Positions 22,080 to 31,580 of a DNA stretch of 64,000 nucleotides are shown in pieces. The first letter of the stretch is position 1. Every line of letters begins with the position of its first letter. Position numbers and translations under genes: made by a program. The stretch is from the NCBI RefSeq assembly GCF_039541815.1, contig NZ_BAABGY010000001.1:310001-374000 (forward strand), given 5' to 3'. The notes under the pieces were generated by a model, which made no database searches, was not told the DNA's origin, and saw only the letters and a program-made list of their open reading frames with translations. The DNA comes from Flavisolibacter amylovorans. Lineage in GTDB: Bacteria > Bacteroidota > Bacteroidia > Chitinophagales > Chitinophagaceae.

Positions 22080-24277
22080 TTGAAGAAGAGTTTAACGAAT
22101 TGAACAAAAAGCACCGGGTTGACCGATACGGCGTAATAGCGGCCGCTTTCGCGGTACCGACGGGACGTTTTCACGATTGCGTTGTTCTGCACCTGGTAGG
22201 TAGTTTGAAGACTGATATTGCTGCCCATGGAAACCGCGAGGCCGGGAATGACGTCGTAGGCCCCTCCGAGGTAGAAGTTGTCCAGCGGCTTTAGCAGCTC
22301 GGCGCCGGCGAAGAAGCTAAAGCGCCGCAGCGGATAGCGGGGCAGAAGCCCATGGTCGCGGTTATAGTTCTTGAACGGGTAAATTTTGAAGCCGAAGATC
22401 GCTCTTGCAGCATTGTCGGAAGAGCTGACGCGGAAGCCGCCGCCAACCGTATCAATGCGGGTGACCGGCACCGGATTTTTCATCACGGCCACGCCCGCCA
22501 TGAGCTGGAAGAAACGCAACTTGCCCACCTTCACATAAGTCTTGGCGACATCCACGACCGAGTCTTTCGGGTAAATGGCCTTTATGGTGATGCTGTCGCG
22601 GAAGGGTGCTTCGAACTCTGTGAGCGGGGCTAGGTGCGTACGGAAAGCGGGGTCAGTGGTGCCCAGCTTTTTGAAAAGATTAGGGTCAACCGGAAAGGTT
22701 ACCTGCATTTCCTTCCAATGAGATAAGAGATTTTTAGCCGAAACTTTTAGAATGTCTACGCACTCGTTGGACTCAACGAATCCGCTTTTTGTCCCGAGAT
22801 CTTCGACCTCCACGTTACCGAATGATCTGAAGAAATCCTCCATGTTCCGGACGAGGGGGACACCAAGTCCGCTAAAATCGATCTTGGCAAGCTGCTCGCT
22901 TAAGAGCGCCGTAAACTCCTCCTGGTCAGTGAAGGGTTGTCGCTTTTCATCGGCCTTGATCGTAACGGATAGTGGCACGTTGTGAACGGCAATGTGCATT
23001 CGCTCATTTTCAGGAATTTCAGAGATCTTCCTGCGTTGAAAATAGTTGAGGGAGATCGGACGAAAGCCTTTTAACGCATCGTATTGTTTGTGCGGGTTTA
23101 ATCGCCGGTTTATTATGCTCTTTGATAGTTCCATGCGACCTTGATACACCAGCGCGTTATAGTTTAACCTGAGTAAGAGTGGGTCTTTTCTAAGAGAGTT
23201 TACAAGGACGGTTTTTTTGGAAGATTCCGTGGCGATCTCATCCATTAAAGACTTTTGTTGTGCTTGGATCGTCTCCAACTCGGTCATCGACGCGCGGGTT
23301 TTCGTAAGCGCTCTTTTTGCACTGTCAAGAAACACTAGCTTTTCGTGCAAGAAAGCCAGTCTGGTGTCGATTTCCGAAATCATATTAGGGACCGTATTGG
23401 CCGTCGTCTCAGGCAAAACGTTGAATGGGTCCAACTGCAGGGCGCCTCCATTAAACCAAAACCAATTGATGAACCACCGTTGAAGCGGTACAAGTTGCGA
23501 AATGGCGTCTTTGACGTCTAGCGGGTTAGAAGTATCGCTCAGCGTCGTAAGCCCGGCTTCGATGTCAGCAAACTTGTTATCTTCTTTGAACGCCGCGGCT
23601 TTCTCCCGGTACCAGTCGCGGATTGTTTGGTCCCAAGGATTTATGCGAATCAGCTCGAAACGAAACTGATCGCTTTCCGTACCGACGCAATTGGTACAGT
23701 TGACTTTCTTAACCTTCTTCGATTTGCTGCTGAATTCAACGCATTGCCCTTCGCAGTTTTCATTGAAGGTCAAAGTGATGGTTTCGGTACAAATCTCGTT
23801 CCGATAGATTTTTACTTGATATTGCCGCTCGACGTTTTCGATGAGTTGCTTGATCGGTATGAGTTTGTTTTTTATGGCGAGCTTTCTTATTTGCTCTTGC
23901 AGGTTTTTACGATCACAGGGTGTCGTCAGTGATATTATACTATTAGCACTTAAATTAAAATCTGCGTAGGCCGAATCCGTTAACAGGCACCTGTGGACCT
24001 TTTTTACCTCTTCACGCTCGAAGTATTTTTTCGTTTTCTTGAGGTTTTCCTGCAGCATGCTGATCCAAGGCTGGTATGCATTGGCCGGGACTACCACTTT
24101 GAACTTGAAACTGGTGTTGGAGGTAATAAATGTTTTCGGATAGGATATGATTCTTCCGCTTGTGTCGAACACGATCTCCTGCACGTCTTTAAAAACTTCT
24201 TGAACGGGGCTCAATTGGGCATTTGCTAGGCTGCTTGCCAGTAAGATGACCATGAGGGAACATGAATTTCGTAGCAT
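22076..24277 (-). CDS. 733-residue secreted protein of unknown function (second gene of operon)
   Basis: Signal peptide MLRNSCSLMVILLASSLANA. Residues about 20-230 form a mixed domain with several cysteines (ICTETITLTFNENCEGQC, KVNCTNCVGTE). Residues 230-400 are helical with coiled-coil character (EIDTRLAFLHEKLVFLDSAK, SMTELETIQAQQKSLMDEIA). From about residue 560 the sequence becomes beta-rich with a probable outer-membrane or surface barrel-like end (FGFKIYPFKNYNRDH, FFAGAELLKPLDNFYLGGAY, SVNPVLFVQFVKLFFK). I recognise no family. It lies 9 bases after the papain-like gene and overlaps the next by 4, so all three are one operon. The AT-rich codon use fits recent acquisition. Confidence 0.78.
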   Translation of the reverse strand: MLRNSCSLMVILLASSLANAQLSPVQEVFKDVQEIVFDTSGRIISYPKTFITSNTSFKFKVVVPANAYQPWISMLQENLKKTKKYFEREEVKKVHRCLLTDSAYADFNLSANSIISLTTPCDRKNLQEQIRKLAIKNKLIPIKQLIENVERQYQVKIYRNEICTETITLTFNENCEGQCVEFSSKSKKVKKVNCTNCVGTESDQFRFELIRINPWDQTIRDWYREKAAAFKEDNKFADIEAGLTTLSDTSNPLDVKDAISQLVPLQRWFINWFWFNGGALQLDPFNVLPETTANTVPNMISEIDTRLAFLHEKLVFLDSAKRALTKTRASMTELETIQAQQKSLMDEIATESSKKTVLVNSLRKDPLLLRLNYNALVYQGRMELSKSIINRRLNPHKQYDALKGFRPISLNYFQRRKISEIPENERMHIAVHNVPLSVTIKADEKRQPFTDQEEFTALLSEQLAKIDFSGLGVPLVRNMEDFFRSFGNVEVEDLGTKSGFVESNECVDILKVSAKNLLSHWKEMQVTFPVDPNLFKKLGTTDPAFRTHLAPLTEFEAPFRDSITIKAIYPKDSVVDVAKTYVKVGKLRFFQLMAGVAVMKNPVPVTRIDTVGGGFRVSSSDNAARAIFGFKIYPFKNYNRDHGLLPRYPLRRFSFFAGAELLKPLDNFYLGGAYDVIPGLAVSMGSNISLQTTYQVQNNAIVKTSRRYRESGRYYAVSVNPVLFVQFVKLFFK

Positions 24278-24286
24278 AGAAAATTT

Positions 24287-26224
24287 TTATATGGAATAAG
24301 TGCGGTCGAGATATAGCCCCTGACAGATGATTTCGAGTTGTTCGTAAGATAACGGTGGTGTAGTCGGCGCCCTCTTCATGTCTTGACTGACCCACCTGGC
24401 TTGGGAAAGCACCATATAAGTTTCGTCATTAAAAGCCTCATAAAACCTTGCGTCCATCTCAATTACCTTTCCGAAGGAAATTACTTTGAATCTATCTCTC
24501 GCATAGCCGATCGCGCATACAGCATGGCCTGACAGCAATTGCTGACTTAGCGAGTCGTCGTAAATCCATTTGTCAGAAGTTTTCATCGATTCCGGCAATT
24601 GCAAGCCCACGATACATCCGCCAAACCAATAAATCGCGTGTCTCAATAGTTCTGCGTCTTTCTTTTTCAAGGACCGGAAGCTGTCGATTCTTTCGCCATT
24701 CATGCCGGTTTTCTTCCAGTAAATCAGGAAATCCACTACCCTGCAACCTTTGCGAATGTCATTGCCCGGGGCAACTGCCTTCAGGGCGCTCTTCACTATT
24801 TGCCGATGAAGGATTTGCGCAGGGGGGTTGGCGTTGGATGTCCAGCTTGCAAGCAGGTATGCCGCAGATGCCGGTACACAAGTCTTTAATTTATAGTTGT
24901 CGTAATCGTCCCATATTTCATTTGCCATAGACCAATCCCTAGCGGATTCGATTAAAGGCAAAGACGCGGTGATCTTTTCGACGCTGGGTTCGCTAGATAT
25001 GATCTTATTTTCGTGTATGTTTTCCAAATTTTCCTCGGGAAGAGGCGGCAGTTTGCCAAGTTGCGGGATTGGTTGTTGCCGGTATGCGTCCGAAAACACC
25101 TTAGGTTGCTGAGCTAAACTTGTCTTCAAGCTTTCTATTTCCTCCCGAATCCGTTCCCGTTCTTTTTCCGGCTGTTTCGCAGCCGCTTCCTCCCGGGCCC
25201 TGGCTAGTTCCAGGCGCACGTTTTCATATTCTGTTTCCTGCTGCACCCGGGTAATCCGAAACTGCAGCAACTGCGCGGGTATGGAAATGATCGCCTTCAG
25301 GATATTGATCGGGATTGAGATCATTCCTTCAAATTCGCTTGGCTTGGTGATGACGTTGTCGACAAGCAGGCCGGTGGTGAAGCGGGGCGCATGCTGGCGC
25401 TTTACAAAACTGGAGCGCCGCACCGGGATTTTGATCAACGAACCCGTATCCGGCACCAGAAAGGTCAAAGATGTGTCTTCAAGACCTTCTTTTTTCAAGG
25501 TAACGGTATGTTCGATCAGGGGGCGCGTCAGTAATCCATCGTAACGGGTGCCGTCGTTAGAACGGTGCCTGATTGGACTCGGGTTCTCCAAGGTGAAAGA
25601 GGCATCGACAACCGGGTCGCCGCCTTCATGGAGGCCCGCCAATGGGATGCGCCATTTCCTGTCGATCGATGTAGCCCTCAAGTCACTCGAACTAACAGTG
25701 AACGAACGTGTTTCCTGAATGATTTCGATGACGGTCGGCTCTGACAGTACCCTTTCAAAGGGCACTGACGCGTTCTTCATGTTTTCCTGCAACTCTGTGG
25801 CTGCTGTGGTCGCCTGCGCAATGATATGGGGCAACCGGTCTTCGGAAACCGCCTTTGCATTCTCCAGCAGGCCCGTTCCCGAGGTGGCCACTTGGATTTC
25901 ATCGCTTGTAAACCAATTGCCATGGTATGTTATTAAAACCCGGCAATCCGGATCGGGGGTAATTTCGACAGATGGCTCAATACGGATCTCCGCCAGCCTA
26001 TGGTTCACGATCATCCTGCTATCGGCGGATTTTTCCAGGACAATCGTAGCTGTGGCTTTGAGGGAAATCCGGGCATGTGGTAGGTAGTAATATTGGTCCG
26101 CCTCACCGACCGCGGTAGTGATCGTGCTTTGAATGATCTTTTCTTTGAAGCCACACAGGTAAAGCACGACCGCCAAAAGGCTGATTCCTCCCAGGATGTA
26201 ACACACCGTCAGTAGCAGGTCCAT
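24287..26224 (-). CDS. Membrane-anchored protein with C-terminal papain-like domain (first gene of operon)
   Basis: 645 residues. An N-terminal helix, LLTVCYILGGISLLAVVLYL, anchors it. Residues 40-300 are a beta-rich region of unknown type. Residues about 320-390 are a charged coiled coil (ARAREEAAAKQPEKERERIR). The C-terminal about 230 residues look like a papain-type (C1-like) cysteine peptidase: a candidate nucleophile in LKTCVPASAAYLLASW (about 449), the histidine strand SGHAVCAIGYARDRFKVISF (about 568) and a degraded asparagine loop (SFGK where papain has NSWG). Whether it cleaves is uncertain. It is expressed first in the operon; a weak -7-like TATCTTGT lies about 65 bases upstream. Confidence 0.78.
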   Translation of the reverse strand: MDLLLTVCYILGGISLLAVVLYLCGFKEKIIQSTITTAVGEADQYYYLPHARISLKATATIVLEKSADSRMIVNHRLAEIRIEPSVEITPDPDCRVLITYHGNWFTSDEIQVATSGTGLLENAKAVSEDRLPHIIAQATTAATELQENMKNASVPFERVLSEPTVIEIIQETRSFTVSSSDLRATSIDRKWRIPLAGLHEGGDPVVDASFTLENPSPIRHRSNDGTRYDGLLTRPLIEHTVTLKKEGLEDTSLTFLVPDTGSLIKIPVRRSSFVKRQHAPRFTTGLLVDNVITKPSEFEGMISIPINILKAIISIPAQLLQFRITRVQQETEYENVRLELARAREEAAAKQPEKERERIREEIESLKTSLAQQPKVFSDAYRQQPIPQLGKLPPLPEENLENIHENKIISSEPSVEKITASLPLIESARDWSMANEIWDDYDNYKLKTCVPASAAYLLASWTSNANPPAQILHRQIVKSALKAVAPGNDIRKGCRVVDFLIYWKKTGMNGERIDSFRSLKKKDAELLRHAIYWFGGCIVGLQLPESMKTSDKWIYDDSLSQQLLSGHAVCAIGYARDRFKVISFGKVIEMDARFYEAFNDETYMVLSQARWVSQDMKRAPTTPPLSYEQLEIICQGLYLDRTYSI

Positions 26225-26451
26225 TGGAGCAGGTTAGTTGGTTGGTAGATACTGTTCTCAGGTGCCGATGAAATTCCTGTGAACTTGGCACAAGATAAAT
26301 GTTCCGGCGATATCGGAATAGGGTGAAAACACGGTATTTCAATGCGTGATGGCCGATGGCTAAATCCGACACCTGTGTTGATGGTGTCTCCCGGAAGCGG
26401 GCCCGCGGCGTGGCATTCCTCTCTATCTTCATACAGCCAAACTGACACCCC

Positions 26452-29400
26452 ATGATAAAGCATCTCCTCCTCCTTTGCATCCTCTTCGCTACGGTCGCCA
26501 ACGCCCAGGTCACCAACCTGCAGCGCGCCTGGAGCACCTGGATCGGCGCGCCCTGGGCCGTCACCTTGCGCAACGGATACCCGCAGGATGTCTACACCCT
26601 CGACCCCTACAGCGGCCTCGGGCTGCCGTGGTTCAACTCGTATCAATACAGCGGCGGTCAGAGCGCTGCCTATTCCGATTCCATCACGGGCGCCATCAAG
26701 TTCATCGCCGGCTTCCGCTCCGTGTACAACCGCAACTTCGACACCGTTACCAACGGCTGGGGCCTCCTTGCCTGCGGCTCCGTGACGCCGATGATCATTC
26801 CCGACCCGGGCGGACAGAACAAATACTATATCCTGCACGAGGTCGAATACCAGCCGTCGTCGGGGGGGCTCCAGACCAACTGCTCCGTGTACGGCGGGAT
26901 TACCGGCGCCGGCGCCGGCCTGCGCTACTCGGTGCTCGACGGCGACTTCAACAACGGGCTCGGCCGCCTCACCCTCAAGAATGAGCCGCTGCCGCTGGGC
27001 GGCGGCGGACAGTTTGCGCAGATCCGGCACGCCAATGGCCGCGACCTGTGGGTGGTCGGGCATGTGGGCAGCAGTACCTGGTTCGGAAAGACCCTCGTAC
27101 ATCCCGGCGGGCTCACCGGGGTCAACACCGGCCACGTTCCGTTCCCAACCGAGCCGGCCAATGCACCCTTCACCACTTGGGGTGGTATCGACGCATCGCC
27201 CGACGGCAGCCGCATTGCCACCGTTGCCAACGATAGCAGGCTCGTGAACCTGTATGCCTTCAACAACAGTACAGCCGAAATGGCCCTGCAGCGATCGCTC
27301 CGCCTGCCCGACTTCGGCGCGCAGGTGTGCTTCTCGCCCGACGGCAGCAAGCTCTATGTGTCTACGTATAACTACGGAGGCATCTGTGCCAATACCGAGT
27401 ACCGGCTCTACCAGTTCGACCTCGCCGCCGCCGATCCACAGGCCACCCTGTACGAGATCGCGCGCGAGGGGTCGGCGGGCTACAACTTCCGGATGCGCCG
27501 CGTACCCGGCAACCGCATCCTGGTGCAGGCCAAGGTGCTGTACAGCACCGTCGGTAACAACCGTATGCAGTACGGGATGCTGGCCTGGCCCAACCAGCCG
27601 GGAGCTGCCTCGTCGTACCGCCCCGATGCCTTTGTGTCCGACGCCGGCGGCATCATGCTGCCCGTAGTGCCCAACGACGTTGTACGGCAATCCCCGGAAG
27701 CGCCGGCAACGCGCTTCAATATGCCGGCAGATACTGCGGTATGTTTTGGCTCCTTTACGCTGACCGCCCCGGCCGGGCATGCCGAGTATCGCTGGAGCAA
27801 CGGCGCTTCGGGGCAAAGCATCACCGTTACGGAGCCGGGCCTTTATTCAGTGCGGGCCGGCCCGGCCCTCTTCGACAAGCCCGCCGCCTATGGCTATACG
27901 AACGTGCGCGCGAAAGCGCTCCCGATGAACCTCGGCGCCGACACGCTGCTGTGCCCGAAATCGACCTACACCCTCACGCTGCCCGCGGGCTTCACGGATA
28001 TCCTCTGGCAGGACGGCGACACGTCGCGCCAGCACGTGGTGACGCAATACGGAGGGCTGCAGGTGGTGACCGCCACCGACGCCAACGGCTGCCGCACGCG
28101 CGACACGGTATGCGTGCGGATGAAGTACCAGCCACGCGCCGAGTTCGGACCCGACACAACATTGTGCGGCGTACCGCGCTACCTCCTGCGCATGGAGCCG
28201 ATGCAGTTCTTTACCTACGGCGGCAACTACCTCTGGAGTACCGGCGCCACCACCGACTCGCTGCGCATCACGGAGCCCGGTACCTATTGGGGCCGCGTTA
28301 CCTACGACGGATGTACGGTGTCGGATACCGTCACCGTCAACTTTACCGACCGCATCACGCTCAGTAGCCGCGACACCGCCCTTTGCAGCAACGACTCACT
28401 GCGCCTTGAGGCACTGCCCGCGGGCCGGCGCTATCGCTGGAGCACGGGCGACACCACGCAATTCATCATCGTGCGCGGACCGGGTTTCTACGGGGTGGAA
28501 ACGCTCGACGGTCCCTGTCGCGCCACGGCGGGCATCACTGTTACCGCGAAGCCCTCACCGCAGTTCTCGCTGGGTCCCGACCAGGCGATCTGCCCCGGCA
28601 CGACGGCCTATATCTATGCCGCGCATGTATCCAGCAGCCTGGTCTGGAATACGGGAAGCACTGCTCCGATACTTCAACCTTCCGTTCCGGGCATCTATTG
28701 GGTGGAAGCGACGGCTGCCAACGGCTGCAAGGCCCGCGACACGATCGTGGTGACGCACAAGCCGGAGCCACTGGTGCATCTCGGCGCCGATACGCTGCTG
28801 TGCTCCGGCGGCCCGCTGCTGCTTGATGTTACCAACCCCGGCGCTACCTACCAGTGGTCGACGGGCAACAGCACGCCTGCCTACCTGGTGATTGCTCCCG
28901 ACACCTATTGGGTACGGGTATCGCTCAACGGCTGCGACAAGCGCGACACGATCGTGGTACGCACCGGGGCGGCGCCGGTGCCCTTCACGCTTGGCGCCGA
29001 CACGGTGCTCTGCCCGGGCACATCGCTGCTGCTGGCGCCGCCGCAGCAAGACGGGCAGTACCGCTGGCAGGACGGATCGGCGGGCCGTAGTTATACGGTG
29101 ACGGCGCCCGGTCGCTACGCGCTTGAGGTGCGGAATGCCTGCGGCGCCGCTTCCGACGACGTGCTGATCAGTCCCGGGCTTTGCGAGCTCCTGATGCCCA
29201 CGGCCTTTACCCCCGACGGCGATGGCGTCAACGACGTCTTCCGCATCCGCTACCCGCAGTTTCTCCGCAGCTTCCGGCTCACCGTGTTTGACCGCTTCGG
29301 CAGTAAGGTTTACGAAACGGCCACGCCCGGTACCGGCTGGGACGGCACCTTCCAGGGCCGGCCGCTGCGCCCGGAAACCTATATCTGGAGGATCGACTAC

Positions 29401-29457
29401 GTTGATAAATGGGGTATTGCCGGCAGCAGATCGGGGCAGGTGCTGCTGGTGCGTTAG
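26452..29457 (+). CDS. T9SS type-B surface protein with propeller-like N-terminus and Ig-like repeats
   Basis: 1001 residues, secreted through the type IX system. The signal peptide is MIKHLLLLCILFATVANA. Residues 25-420 have the strand pattern of a beta-propeller (SPDGSRIATVANDSRLVNLY, FSPDGSKLYVSTYNYGG). From about 430 to 915 there are six to seven short Ig-like modules, each opening with LGxDTxLC (GADTLLCPKSTYTL, GPDTTLCGVPRYLL, GADTVLCPGTSLLL) and containing a WSTG or WQDG strand. The last 85 residues (PTAFTPDGDGVNDVFRI to GSRSGQVLLVR) are a gliding-motility-associated C-terminal domain, the type-B T9SS signal. A 7-of-8 -7-like box, TATCTTCA, lies 20 bases upstream. Confidence 0.92.
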   Translation: MIKHLLLLCILFATVANAQVTNLQRAWSTWIGAPWAVTLRNGYPQDVYTLDPYSGLGLPWFNSYQYSGGQSAAYSDSITGAIKFIAGFRSVYNRNFDTVTNGWGLLACGSVTPMIIPDPGGQNKYYILHEVEYQPSSGGLQTNCSVYGGITGAGAGLRYSVLDGDFNNGLGRLTLKNEPLPLGGGGQFAQIRHANGRDLWVVGHVGSSTWFGKTLVHPGGLTGVNTGHVPFPTEPANAPFTTWGGIDASPDGSRIATVANDSRLVNLYAFNNSTAEMALQRSLRLPDFGAQVCFSPDGSKLYVSTYNYGGICANTEYRLYQFDLAAADPQATLYEIAREGSAGYNFRMRRVPGNRILVQAKVLYSTVGNNRMQYGMLAWPNQPGAASSYRPDAFVSDAGGIMLPVVPNDVVRQSPEAPATRFNMPADTAVCFGSFTLTAPAGHAEYRWSNGASGQSITVTEPGLYSVRAGPALFDKPAAYGYTNVRAKALPMNLGADTLLCPKSTYTLTLPAGFTDILWQDGDTSRQHVVTQYGGLQVVTATDANGCRTRDTVCVRMKYQPRAEFGPDTTLCGVPRYLLRMEPMQFFTYGGNYLWSTGATTDSLRITEPGTYWGRVTYDGCTVSDTVTVNFTDRITLSSRDTALCSNDSLRLEALPAGRRYRWSTGDTTQFIIVRGPGFYGVETLDGPCRATAGITVTAKPSPQFSLGPDQAICPGTTAYIYAAHVSSSLVWNTGSTAPILQPSVPGIYWVEATAANGCKARDTIVVTHKPEPLVHLGADTLLCSGGPLLLDVTNPGATYQWSTGNSTPAYLVIAPDTYWVRVSLNGCDKRDTIVVRTGAAPVPFTLGADTVLCPGTSLLLAPPQQDGQYRWQDGSAGRSYTVTAPGRYALEVRNACGAASDDVLISPGLCELLMPTAFTPDGDGVNDVFRIRYPQFLRSFRLTVFDRFGSKVYETATPGTGWDGTFQGRPLRPETYIWRIDYVDKWGIAGSRSGQVLLVR

Positions 29458-29472
29458 GATTTCAGCCGTTGT

Positions 29473-29520
29473 CAAAGAACAAGGACAGCAAACACGATGT
29501 GTTGCTGCCCTTGTTCTTTG
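29473..29520. terminator. Long hairpin after the T9SS protein gene
   Basis: CAAAGAACAAGGACAGCAA pairs with TTGCTGCCCTTGTTCTTTG with one mismatch, and the stem extends inward through ACAC/GTGT. It can act as a bidirectional terminator, but the T tract is interrupted. Confidence 0.6.
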
Positions 29521-29697
29521 TTCACATTCGCTTGGTGTAAACACATCTTGATCGGGTTGTGTCTTTACGGATGATTGTACTGGAAACAAACGATGCCCGT
29601 TCGCTTACCCGGTAATCGGATATATGCGCACAGGCTTATGTGTCCCGGCTCTTGCTTCAGCGTCTTTATAAGCGGTAATCATGAGTCGCTTATTCCC

Positions 29698-29725
29698 ATT
29701 AGCACATTCTCTCATTAGCACATTA
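29698..29725 (-). repeat. ATTAGCACATT word pair containing the stop codon of the VIT-type gene
   Basis: ATTAGCACATT occurs at 29698-29708 and 29714-29724. The TAA of the minus-strand gene (29723-29725) is the first triplet of its reversed form TTAATGTGCTAATG. Confidence 0.6.
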
Positions 29726-30241
29726 ACCTGCTCCCAGCCAGATGCCCACGCCAAACACGACTCCGCCACCCACGATCACCTGCCCCACGGTCTGCACGAG
29801 CGGCGTTTCCATGTACTTGTAGCGGATCCAGGCAATGGCGAGCAGCTCGAGCACCACCACCAGGTAGGCGAGGTGCAGGGCCGCCTGCAGGTCGGAGAGG
29901 AGGAAGGGCAGGGTGTGGAGCATGCCCCCCAAAAGCGTGGCGCCGCCGGTGATGATCCCCCGCATGAGCCCTGAGCCGCGCCCGGTGACCTTGCCGTCGT
30001 CGGAGAGGGCCTCGGCAAGCCCCATTGAGATGCCTGCCCCCAGCGAGGCCGCGAGGCCTACATAAAAGGCGCTCATGGGGTTATGCGTGATCCCGGCTGT
30101 GGCAAACAGGGGCGCCAGGGTCGACACCGAGCCGTCCATTAGGCCAAGCAAGGCGGGCTGCACTTTCTGGATCACGAAGGTGTGGCGGGCGGAGCGTTCC
30201 TCGGTATTGATGAGCGGGTCGGTAGGGTTGTAGGCTTCCAT
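29723..30241 (-). CDS. VIT1/CCC1-family membrane protein
   Basis: 172 residues from the ATG at 30241 (MEAYNPTDPLINTEERSARH). Five hydrophobic segments follow a short cytoplasmic N-terminus. The first carries ALLGLMDGSVSTLAPLFATA, the conserved opening of the VIT1/CCC1 (DUF125) family of Fe/Mn transporters, and the second pair has YVGLAASLGAGISMGLAEAL. At 172 residues it is shorter than canonical VIT1 (about 230), lacking the long cytosolic metal-binding loop, so it is a minimal version. The longer upstream frame is not needed. Confidence 0.85.
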   Translation of the reverse strand: MEAYNPTDPLINTEERSARHTFVIQKVQPALLGLMDGSVSTLAPLFATAGITHNPMSAFYVGLAASLGAGISMGLAEALSDDGKVTGRGSGLMRGIITGGATLLGGMLHTLPFLLSDLQAALHLAYLVVVLELLAIAWIRYKYMETPLVQTVGQVIVGGGVVFGVGIWLGAG

Positions 30242-30431
30242 CGGTTGGGGTGCTTTGGGGTAGGGGAGAAAATATTGGGCCAGTCGCTTTAGAACAGGAC
30301 AAGGCATATTGCTGCGGCAGGACGTTGCTGCCCTTAGCTTATAGGATAACGGGATGCGATCCGGACGCAGCACGCGGATTCCATCACCATCTGAACAGTA
30401 AAAAGTCGAGGGCGCTGCGCGGGTCGCCTCC

Positions 30432-31502
30432 TCAGCCGGGGATAGCTTCCGGAAGTCTGATGCCATTGCTCTCTGGTGTTTTCACGCACGCCGCATACCT
30501 CGCCCCGCACGCTTCCACCTTCTGCGCAATGGTTCTTCTCAATGCCTCCGGCGCCAGCACCTCCATCCCCGGCCCGAAGCCCAGGATCTCGCGCTCCAGC
30601 TCGTAGTTCAGCTGTACCTGTAACACTACAATGATGCTGCCGTCTTCGTTCCTTGATTCCACCTGCTGCGAGCCGTGGATCGGCTTTGTTTCCACGTAGG
30701 GGGCATTGCCCGCGTCCACCCAAAGGCGCACGGGCACCGGCCGCTTGCCCTCGTGCACCGTCACGCCCACCACATGCTGGTAATAGGTGGCCGCGTCGTA
30801 GCGCACTGACGGCACATACATTTCGGTGTCGAGAAGCGCAAGGGCCTCAATGCGGTCGAGGGCGAGCGTGGTCACGGCGCCCTTCCCGTTGCGAAGGCCT
30901 ACGGCAAACCAGCGGTTCTTGAACTCTTTCAGCCACCAAGCATGAAACGAAAAGGTGCTCGGCGCCTTCGCGGTGAAAGACCGGTAGGTAAGCTGCAGCA
31001 CCTGCCGTTGCGTAATGGCGCGGTAAAGAGCGTCGAGGTGGCCCAGGCCGCGCAGCCCCTCGTTCTTCTCGAAGTCGATCACCGAAGGGGTTCGGTGTGC
31101 CGCGGTATACACATGGTCCTCCAGCTTCTGCAGCACCTCGCCCAGCTCGCTGAAGTGCGAAAAGCCCCTGAACTGCTTCAGTACTTCTACGGCTTCGTTC
31201 ATCCGGGCGAGGTCCTGCTCGCTCAGCGGGATCTGCGTGATGCTGTAATCGGGATCGGCGTAGCTGTAGTATTTCTTCTCCGTGACCACGATGGGCGCAT
31301 GGTAGCCCAGCTGCGCGCTGCGCATCACCTGCAGGTCGGCCTGGATGGAGCGGCGGCTGATGCCCTTGTCGATGCCCCCGTGCTGGAACAGCGCGTCCGA
31401 CACGGCCTCGATGAGGTCCTCGAGGGTCCAGCGGCGGCGGCGGTTGCGGAGGCACTGGTCGATGCTCCGGTAGCGGAGCAGGGCATTGCGGGTAACGGGC
31501 AT
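30432..31502 (-). CDS. WYL-domain transcriptional regulator
   Basis: 356 residues. An N-terminal winged HTH (SIDQCLRNRRRRWTLEDLIE, ISRRSIQADLQVMR) is followed by a linker and the WYL domain: ITQRQVLQLTYRSFTAKAPS, FHAWWLKEFKNRWFAVGLRN and LALDRIEALALL. A WCX-like C-terminal extension ends the protein (LNYELEREILGFGPGMEVL). WYL proteins commonly bind ligands or nucleic acids and control conflict and DNA/RNA-stress genes. The gene starts 155 bases from the tRNA-like locus and is divergent from it and from the RING/TerD gene, which makes it the probable regulator of that unit. A -7-like TATGTTTA lies about 17 bases before ATG. Confidence 0.92.
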   Translation of the reverse strand: MPVTRNALLRYRSIDQCLRNRRRRWTLEDLIEAVSDALFQHGGIDKGISRRSIQADLQVMRSAQLGYHAPIVVTEKKYYSYADPDYSITQIPLSEQDLARMNEAVEVLKQFRGFSHFSELGEVLQKLEDHVYTAAHRTPSVIDFEKNEGLRGLGHLDALYRAITQRQVLQLTYRSFTAKAPSTFSFHAWWLKEFKNRWFAVGLRNGKGAVTTLALDRIEALALLDTEMYVPSVRYDAATYYQHVVGVTVHEGKRPVPVRLWVDAGNAPYVETKPIHGSQQVESRNEDGSIIVVLQVQLNYELEREILGFGPGMEVLAPEALRRTIAQKVEACGARYAACVKTPESNGIRLPEAIPG

Positions 31503-31580
31503 CGGGAAGAAATTTTCATAAACATAAAAAATATTTTCTACTGCGCAGAAAGACTGCGCAGGTTCCCCTTCCCTTTGTGT

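Noticed and set aside
20845..26450. Attachment-site duplication of tRNA-Ser
   Set aside because: I looked for a second copy of the tRNA 3' end near 26.3-26.45 kb and found none, and no integrase is present.
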